Below the pieces are notes generated by a model that worked only from the letters and a program-made list of their open reading frames with translations, was not told where the DNA came from and made no database searches. From assembly GCA_045646465.1 (NCBI GenBank), contig JAZRKT010000029.1, forward strand, positions 1 to 36,936: a stretch of DNA of 36,936 nucleotides. Reading direction: 5' to 3'. Below are positions 32,400-36,936 of this stretch, one piece after another. This stretch comes from UMGS1387 sp045646465. GTDB taxonomy: Bacteria; Bacillota; Clostridia; Oscillospirales; CAG-382. The position numbers were made by a program, and so were the translations under genes. The stretch's first letter is position 1. Each line of letters opens with the position of its first letter.

Positions 32400-32595
32400 A
32401 ATTTGTATATAATCTACAATTCTTGTAAGGAACAATGCGAATATTTGCCGCCATACCCACACAGCCTTCCTTATGAAAGATAAGCGCGTCAAGCAAATCC
32501 TTGGCAATGTGTAAATCATCAGCGGTTGCATTGGATGATTTCTGTGCAAGAAAAAAGCTGTCGTGTACAAGCTCTTTAACCATAATGTCACTCAT
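32398..32595 (-). pseudogene. Truncated peptide deformylase-like gene (N-terminal 50 residues only)
   Basis: The 65-codon frame begins MSDIMVKELVHDSFFLAQKS, followed by ATADDLHIAKDLLDALIFH and GCVGMAANI. These match the N-terminus and first active-site motif of short clostridial peptide deformylase-like proteins. After AAN the sequence diverges (IRIVPYKNCRLYTN, stop). The EGCLS and HExxH metal-binding motifs required for deformylation are absent from all nearby frames. It therefore cannot be an active deformylase. Oddly, it keeps a promoter, a plausible AGGAA site and a terminator, so the shortened product may still be made. The start may be residue 5 (32583). Confidence 0.7.
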
Positions 32596-32613
32596 TTCCT
32601 TGTGTTTTTATAA

Positions 32614-32642
32614 ATTATATCCTTTTTTCACCGTTAAGTAAA
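32614..32642 (-). promoter_or_regulatory. Probable promoter of the truncated deformylase
   Basis: On the minus strand TTTACT (32642-32637) and a perfect TATAAT (32619-32614) have a 17-bp spacer, 19 nt before the first ATG. Confidence 0.6.
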
Positions 32643-32802
32643 TGCCACATATATACTGTATAATTAAGGAATTTGTTTTGTTTTTTCATTTATATCTATT
32701 AAAATGAGCGAAAAAACGATGTTTTTACAAGGTTGGATTTTACTTAATATAAAAATAACGGTTATAAAGGAGAATAAATACTTTTAAGGTAATCTTTGTG
32801 CA

Positions 32803-32831
32803 TTGAAAGAAGGTGCGGAATATAGTACAAT
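32803..32831 (+). promoter_or_regulatory. Promoter of the CAP-domain protein gene
   Basis: TTGAAA (32803-32808) and TACAAT (32826-32831) have a 17-bp spacer, 25 nt before the start codon. The DNA from 32643 to 32800 is AT-rich with no gene I can support. Confidence 0.7.
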
Positions 32832-32855
32832 AATTGGCGAAAGGAGGAGATTTTA

Positions 32856-33647
32856 ATGAAAAAGCAAATTGCTCTCATTATCATTTCATTACTTGCGGCA
32901 ATGCCTGCCGCGGCACATCAAAATAATAATACTAGGATGTGCATTCGTCCGCAAAGCTTTGACAGTTGTTTTCAAAAGGAATATGACTTCACGTGGGAAA
33001 ACCAGGATTTCTTCTGGGATGTGTGCTTTGATATTTGTGGTAACCCTTGCATAGACGGCGATTCGTCTCTGCCTGAAGTGCCCCAAAATCCTGTGCTTCC
33101 CGAAAAGCCTGAAAAACCCCAGGAGCCTGTGCTTCCTGAAAAACCTGAAAAACCTCAGGAGCCTGTGCTTCCTGAAAAGCCTGAAACACCGGTACTTCCG
33201 GAGGAGCCGACATTGCCCGAAGAGCCTGTTGTGCCTGAAAATCCCGACAGTGGCGACATACAGCCGTCACTTCCGTCAAAGAGCGAAATTACCCTTTTAT
33301 TTGAGCTTGTAAATGAAGCAAGAGAAAAAAGCGGTATGAAGTCTCTTACATACGACACCTCTCTTGAAGAATGTGCAAATGTACGTGCCGTGGAAATAAA
33401 GTCGCTGTTTTCACACACAAGACCATCGGGACTTAGCTGTTTTACGGTGCTTGACGAATACGGCTACGACTATTCCTACGCAGGTGAAAACATCGCCTAC
33501 GGTCAGAAGGATGCCGAAGAGGTATTTACTGCGTGGATGAACTCGCAGGGTCACCGCGAAAATATCTTAAGTCCGTCCTACACGAAGATAGGAATGGGTC
33601 TTTATGGCACGGGTACGCTTTACTGGTCGCAGTTTTTTGCAGGGTAA
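32856..33647 (+). CDS. Secreted CAP-domain (SCP/YkwD-like) protein with a Pro/Glu/Lys repeat linker
   Basis: The 263-residue protein has a signal peptide (KKQIALIIISLLAAMPAAA, about 1-21) and an aromatic, Cys-containing stretch (about 28-66). A linker of repeated LPEKPEKPQEPV units follows (about 78-112), tapering into LPEEP variants. The C-terminal CAP domain (about 143-263) carries LVNEAREKSG, SHTRPSG, YAGENIAYGQ, WMNSQGHRENIL and the terminal YWSQFFAG. CAP domains of this YkwD type are common in spore-forming Firmicutes; their activity is unsettled. The linker probably spans the cell wall. GGAGG precedes the ATG. Confidence 0.92.
   Translation: MKKQIALIIISLLAAMPAAAHQNNNTRMCIRPQSFDSCFQKEYDFTWENQDFFWDVCFDICGNPCIDGDSSLPEVPQNPVLPEKPEKPQEPVLPEKPEKPQEPVLPEKPETPVLPEEPTLPEEPVVPENPDSGDIQPSLPSKSEITLLFELVNEAREKSGMKSLTYDTSLEECANVRAVEIKSLFSHTRPSGLSCFTVLDEYGYDYSYAGENIAYGQKDAEEVFTAWMNSQGHRENILSPSYTKIGMGLYGTGTLYWSQFFAG
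33093..33191 (+). repeat. 36-bp in-frame tandem repeat in the CAP protein gene
   Basis: Units start at 33093, 33129 and 33165 (third copy partial, about 27 bp). Units 1 and 2 differ at only a few third-codon positions, so the encoded 12-residue unit is unchanged. Confidence 0.9.
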
Positions 33648-33676
33648 ATAAAACCTATTACAAAATTCTTTGCGGA

Positions 33677-33730
33677 GCTTTCTTATAAGAAAGCGACCGA
33701 GCTACTCAGGGCGAGAAGCCCTGAGTAGCT
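33677..33730. repeat. Paired intergenic palindrome and hairpin
   Basis: A perfect 18-bp palindrome (33677-33694, GCTTTCTTA and its complement) is followed by a 12-bp perfect stem (33700-33711 with 33719-33730) around CGAGAAG. No T-run follows. CTTATAAG followed by GCGACC also occurs at about 15440-15453. Confidence 0.75.
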
Positions 33731-33870
33731 GTTTGAAGACAACGAAACTCCCTATGCTTCATAAAGTGCAGGAAAGGTGAATTTACCATTCTTCAAAGAA
33801 AGGTAAAGAGGAAAACCCTCGCCGGGGAGTCTTAAAACGTGAGATAAAACATACTTTTTCAACAGACAAC

Positions 33871-33905
33871 AGCGGACAGGGAGTAAAACCTTGTCCGCTT
33901 TTTTT
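33871..33905 (+). terminator. Terminator (plus strand) ahead of the flavin reductase stop
   Basis: An 11-bp stem (33871-33881 with 33889-33899, one G-U) is followed by seven T residues in the plus direction. It would end transcription from the CAP gene and overlaps the convergent gene's last bases. Confidence 0.8.
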
Positions 33906-34512
33906 ACTGACTCTTTTTCTGCTTTTGCTTATCCGCTGTCTTTTTGCCTGCCTTCTTTTTTCTAACGGAATAACCGAAGGTGCCTATTCTTTTTCCAAGT
34001 TCAAAATATTCGCCGTGGGCGTAGGCGGCAAGGTTTGCCTTTGAAAGACACAGCTTTCCTTTATCGTCAAGCAGCTTTTCGTCCACCGATACGCCTACAA
34101 TGTCGGCAATAAACATATGGTGGGTGCCTAGTTTAACAATGTCGCACACCTTACACTCAAGTGCCACGGGACTTGCTTCAAGGATAGGTGCTGACACGTT
34201 TTGAGCCCTGACAGTTGCAAGATTCATCTTTTTAAGCTTGTCCACCTTTCTGCCGGTATATGTACCGCACCAGTCGGCGGCACGCACAAGGTCGCGTGTT
34301 GTAAGGTTTATGACAAATTCTCCGCTGTTTTTTATAAGCTCATAGCTGTACCTTTCGGGACGAATTGAAATGTAGGTTTTGGGCGGCTGAGTGTTGAGCA
34401 CGCCTGTCCACGCAACGGTAAAAACATTGTCCTTGCCGTCGTATGAGCTTGTTACCATTGTGGGCGGAACAGGTGCAATAAGCACCGAACCCTTCCAGTT
34501 TACTCTTGACAT
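33904..34512 (-). CDS. Flavin reductase-like / flavoredoxin family protein
   Basis: The 202-residue protein has the FMN-binding split-barrel fold of the flavin reductase-like family. Typical segments are APVPPTMVTSSY, FTVAWTGVLNTQPPKTYISIRPERYSYELI, GEFVINLTT, ADWCGTYTGRKVDK and a GTHHMFIADIVG beta strand. Clostridial members are often flavoredoxins that carry electrons rather than true reductases; the partner is unknown. The last 30 residues are a Lys/Gln-rich tail. It begins 9 nt after the RluA-type gene stop, so both form an operon. It uses flavin, as does the apbE cluster, but 20 kb separates them. Confidence 0.88.
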   Translation of the reverse strand: MSRVNWKGSVLIAPVPPTMVTSSYDGKDNVFTVAWTGVLNTQPPKTYISIRPERYSYELIKNSGEFVINLTTRDLVRAADWCGTYTGRKVDKLKKMNLATVRAQNVSAPILEASPVALECKVCDIVKLGTHHMFIADIVGVSVDEKLLDDKGKLCLSKANLAAYAHGEYFELGKRIGTFGYSVRKKKAGKKTADKQKQKKSQ

Positions 34513-34521
34513 TGCTTTCTC

Positions 34522-35520
34522 CTATAATTTAAAATCAAAGCGGCTTTCAAATTCCATACCATCAAGGTAAGACAATTCTCCAGATGGTGTTTTAAAGACA
34601 AATTTTAGCTTGTGTGAGCAAAGCATCTGATGCTTTACGCCCGTTTTGTTTTTGTGGTTTATGCCGTATTTGCCGTCGCCTACTATAGGACAGCCGATGT
34701 AGGCAAGATGAGCTCTTATCTGATGTGTTCTGCCTGTTATCAGCTCCACCTCAAGAAGGCTTTTTTCGCCGTCGGATTTGAGTACACGGTATTTTGTAAT
34801 AACTGTTTTTATGTCGTCATCGTACCTTGTACCCGACATTTTTTTTGCCTGCTCAAAGGTATCGTAAATGTATACACGGTTGTTTTCTCTGTCCTTGTAG
34901 TGAAAATGCTTCAAGACATCCTCTTTTTTCTTTGGCTCGCCGTATACAAGTGTGTGATAGGTCTTGACCATTTCACGGTTTTTGACCTTGTCGTTCATTA
35001 TTCGAAGAGAGGCGGCGTTTTTTGCGGCTATGACAATACCGCTTGTGTTTCTGTCAAGACGGTTGCAAAGGGACGGCGTAAAGCTCTGTTCATTTTTGGG
35101 ATTGTACTCGCCCTTTTTGTAAAGATAGCCGATAAATCTGTCAACAAGGCAGATTTCGTCATCCTTTGCCTTTTCGTCGGGAAGATTTGAGTGCACAAGC
35201 TCGCCCTGGGGCTTGTCAAGGAGCATAATGTTGTCGTCCTCGTATACAATATCCTCCTGCTTTAAAGTGCATCCTTCAAGCATAAACTTTTCCTGCTTAT
35301 TTTTTTGTCCGTCAGCGAAAAACTCGTCGCTGATGTATAGGGTTATTTCGTCGCCCTCGTAAACAATGTCATTTGGATTTGCCCTGATACCGTTAATCTT
35401 AAAGCACTTTTTGCGAAAGTACTTTTGCAGAAGTCCGTTTGGAATATTGCTCAGTGCCTTAAGCAGAAACTTGTCTATTCTTTTTTCGGAGTCATTTTTT
35501 CCTACCTTTAAGGTTCTCAT
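34522..35520 (-). CDS. RluA-family pseudouridine synthase
   Basis: The 332-residue protein has an N-terminal S4-like RNA-binding domain (about 1-65, with RIDKFLLKAL and KKCFKINGIRANPNDIVYEGDEI) and an RluA catalytic domain. The catalytic Asp156 lies in NRLDRNTSGIVIAAK and the C-terminal GRTHQIRAHLAYIGCPIVGDGKYG is complete. It modifies uridines in rRNA or tRNA; which one cannot be read from the sequence. ATG 35520 follows AGAGG; a longer frame to 35571 lacks support. The leader (35521-35762) holds a GAGCC-gtaa-GGCTC hairpin at 35577-35590 and AT-rich DNA without a gene. Confidence 0.92.
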   Translation of the reverse strand: MRTLKVGKNDSEKRIDKFLLKALSNIPNGLLQKYFRKKCFKINGIRANPNDIVYEGDEITLYISDEFFADGQKNKQEKFMLEGCTLKQEDIVYEDDNIMLLDKPQGELVHSNLPDEKAKDDEICLVDRFIGYLYKKGEYNPKNEQSFTPSLCNRLDRNTSGIVIAAKNAASLRIMNDKVKNREMVKTYHTLVYGEPKKKEDVLKHFHYKDRENNRVYIYDTFEQAKKMSGTRYDDDIKTVITKYRVLKSDGEKSLLEVELITGRTHQIRAHLAYIGCPIVGDGKYGINHKNKTGVKHQMLCSHKLKFVFKTPSGELSYLDGMEFESRFDFKL

Positions 35521-35762
35521 TAGCGGCCTCTTTTCCGTGCGTATTATGTACCAGTGCGCCGATAGGTGCACTTTATGAGCCGTAAGGCTCGATTTACGAA
35601 AATTTCAATTTTCAATTTATGATGCAAGGCAATTCAATAAGTTTGCTTTGTAAACTCATTATATAAAGACTGTATAATTTATATGCTGATTTTGTTAGCA
35701 GCAGTTCATATCAAACTAACCAAAAACAGATATACAACACAAATCAGCAGTTGCATTGTATT

Positions 35763-36936
35763 CTAAAACTGAAAATATATAAATGGATTGTTCCCCGTGT
35801 ATGCTAATGCAAAACATATTCCAAACGCCAAAAACAGGATAACTAAACCAAATATACTTTCTAAATTTACTATCAAATAAAATCCCTGAATATCTGTTTT
35901 TTCCTTATATGATTTGAAGCACGCAATCAATGATGAAACAACAACACATACTATTCCCAGAACGGACCATGAACTAACATAAATAATTCCGTCCTGCCAT
36001 CTTGTTATTCCTAAAATAACAGATTGTGCAATATCAAAATTTTCTGCACGAAAAAATATCCAGCAAAAAGCAACAAACAAATATGTAATCACACCTGAAC
36101 AAATATTTCCTACGAATGTTCCCTTATATGTTTTATTATGTCTAAATAGTTTCATCCATATTTTGTGAATACAGAGAGCCACGCCATGAAGTGCTCCCCA
36201 AACAACAAATGTCCACGATGCACCATGCCACAACCCGCCAATCAACATAGTCAGAAATAAATTTATGTATGTTCTTGCTCTGCCTTTACGATTTCCGCCA
36301 AGGGGGATATACAAATATTCCTGTAGCCAAGTTGATAAACTTATATGCCATCTTTTCCAAAAATCACTGATATTTTTTGAAATATATGGCATATTGAAAT
36401 TTCGCTTCAAATCGTACCCTAAAGCTTTTGCGGTTCCGATTGCCATATCGGAATAGCCGGAAAAATCACAATAAATCTGTACCGAATAACTTATTACGGC
36501 CAGGACAATCGATATGGCGTGATATCTTTGTGGCACACTAAAAACAGCATCGACACAAACTGACATATTATCTGCTATTACTATTTTTTTGAATAAGCCA
36601 AATACAAAAAGCTGTATGCCCTCTTTAAAATTCTCCCATGTTATGTTTCTGTCTTCATATAATTGATAAATAAACTCCTTTGCCTTTACAATTGGTCCTG
36701 CAACCAATTGTGGAAAAAAAGAAATATATAAAGCAACGTTTATAAAGTTTTTTTCGCATTTTATCTGATTTCTGTACACATCTATCGTATAACTCATTGA
36801 CTGGAAAGTATAAAAAGAAATTCCTACCGGCAAAATAATATTTAATGTACCTGATTTGTTAATTTCGAACACATAACAAAAAGAATCAATAAAGAAATTG
36901 AAATATTTAAATATTCCCAGTATAATAAGTGGAATA
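35763..36936 (-). CDS. MBOAT-family O-acyltransferase (AlgI/DltB-like), 5' end beyond the window
   Basis: About 390 residues are visible and the frame stays open to the window edge, so the GTG at 36872 is probably internal; roughly 90-110 N-terminal residues are missing. The protein is a polytopic membrane acyltransferase. Visible marks are LPVGISFYTFQSMSYTIDVYR, FFPQLVAGPIV, FSGYSDMAIG, FWKRWHISLSTWL, YIPLGGNRKG and the catalytic His in GGLWHGASWTFVVWG. This family passes acyl groups to extracellular polysaccharides such as alginate, peptidoglycan or teichoic acids, usually with a DltD/AlgJ-like partner that would lie outside the window. The gene is visibly more AT-rich, with more TTT, ATA and AAT codons than its neighbours, suggesting later acquisition. 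Confidence 0.93.
   Translation of the reverse strand, partial: IPLIILGIFKYFNFFIDSFCYVFEINKSGTLNIILPVGISFYTFQSMSYTIDVYRNQIKCEKNFINVALYISFFPQLVAGPIVKAKEFIYQLYEDRNITWENFKEGIQLFVFGLFKKIVIADNMSVCVDAVFSVPQRYHAISIVLAVISYSVQIYCDFSGYSDMAIGTAKALGYDLKRNFNMPYISKNISDFWKRWHISLSTWLQEYLYIPLGGNRKGRARTYINLFLTMLIGGLWHGASWTFVVWGALHGVALCIHKIWMKLFRHNKTYKGTFVGNICSGVITYLFVAFCWIFFRAENFDIAQSVILGITRWQDGIIYVSSWSVLGIVCVVVSSLIACFKSYKEKTDIQGFYLIVNLESIFGLVILFLAFGICFALAYTGNNPFIYFQF

Overview
The window looks like a chromosomal segment of a Gram-positive, low-to-moderate GC Firmicute of the class Clostridia, probably an anaerobic gut bacterium of the Oscillospirales/Ruminococcaceae type. This rests on the gene families (DUF1015, DUF4830, a NusG-domain-II/Gx-transporter/ApbE cluster, L-fucose and uronate isomerases), on AGGAGG-type ribosome binding sites with TTGACA/TATAAT-type promoters, and on the style of the proteins. 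It is inferred from sequence reading only, without a database search. No prophage, CRISPR array, transposase or rRNA operon is visible.

Layout. Positions 1-1311 hold the C-terminal part of a large acidic, probably surface-exposed protein ending at a strong terminator. Then come a MOP-family polysaccharide flippase (1441-2979), a scrapyard with two decayed gene fragments (a sugar isomerase/epimerase tail and an ABC-exporter start) around a hypothetical gene, and a D-2-hydroxyacid dehydrogenase (4256-5293). About 690 nt of hairpin-rich non-coding DNA follow. Next are L-fucose isomerase and a divergent AraC-family regulator, then a long minus-strand run: valS, an MBL-fold hydrolase, NusG domain II protein, Gx transporter family protein, ApbE flavin transferase and a lipoprotein. 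A DUF1015 gene lies upstream of valS.

From 17 kb the genes are mostly on the plus strand: a Cys-rich hypothetical protein, glucuronate isomerase (uxaC), tRNA-Arg(CCG), an NlpC/P60 protein and alaS. Two minus-strand genes (an acyl-CoA ligase and an RsuA-type pseudouridine synthase) are followed by a compact plus operon (small-multidrug-export family membrane protein, CPBP protease, tadA, Gfo/Idh/MocA oxidoreductase), then a DUF4830 protein, a PAP2 phosphatase and branched-chain aminotransferase. The right end has a 27-residue membrane peptide, a truncated peptide deformylase, a CAP-domain secreted protein with a 36-bp coding repeat, a minus operon (RluA-type pseudouridine synthase, flavin reductase-like protein) and a partial MBOAT O-acyltransferase in more AT-rich DNA.

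How the genes work together. fucI and uxaC feed host or plant sugars (L-fucose, uronic acids) into central metabolism, and the dehydrogenase can dispose of reductant as D-lactate. The NusG-II/Gx/ApbE cluster resembles part of the flavin-based extracellular electron-transfer loci of Gram-positive bacteria, but with an unfamiliar lipoprotein where a flavinylated electron carrier might be expected. The window also carries several families of intergenic inverted and interspersed repeats. One 48-49 nt repeat occurs on opposite strands near valS and next to tRNA-Arg. Most of the rest is ordinary housekeeping.
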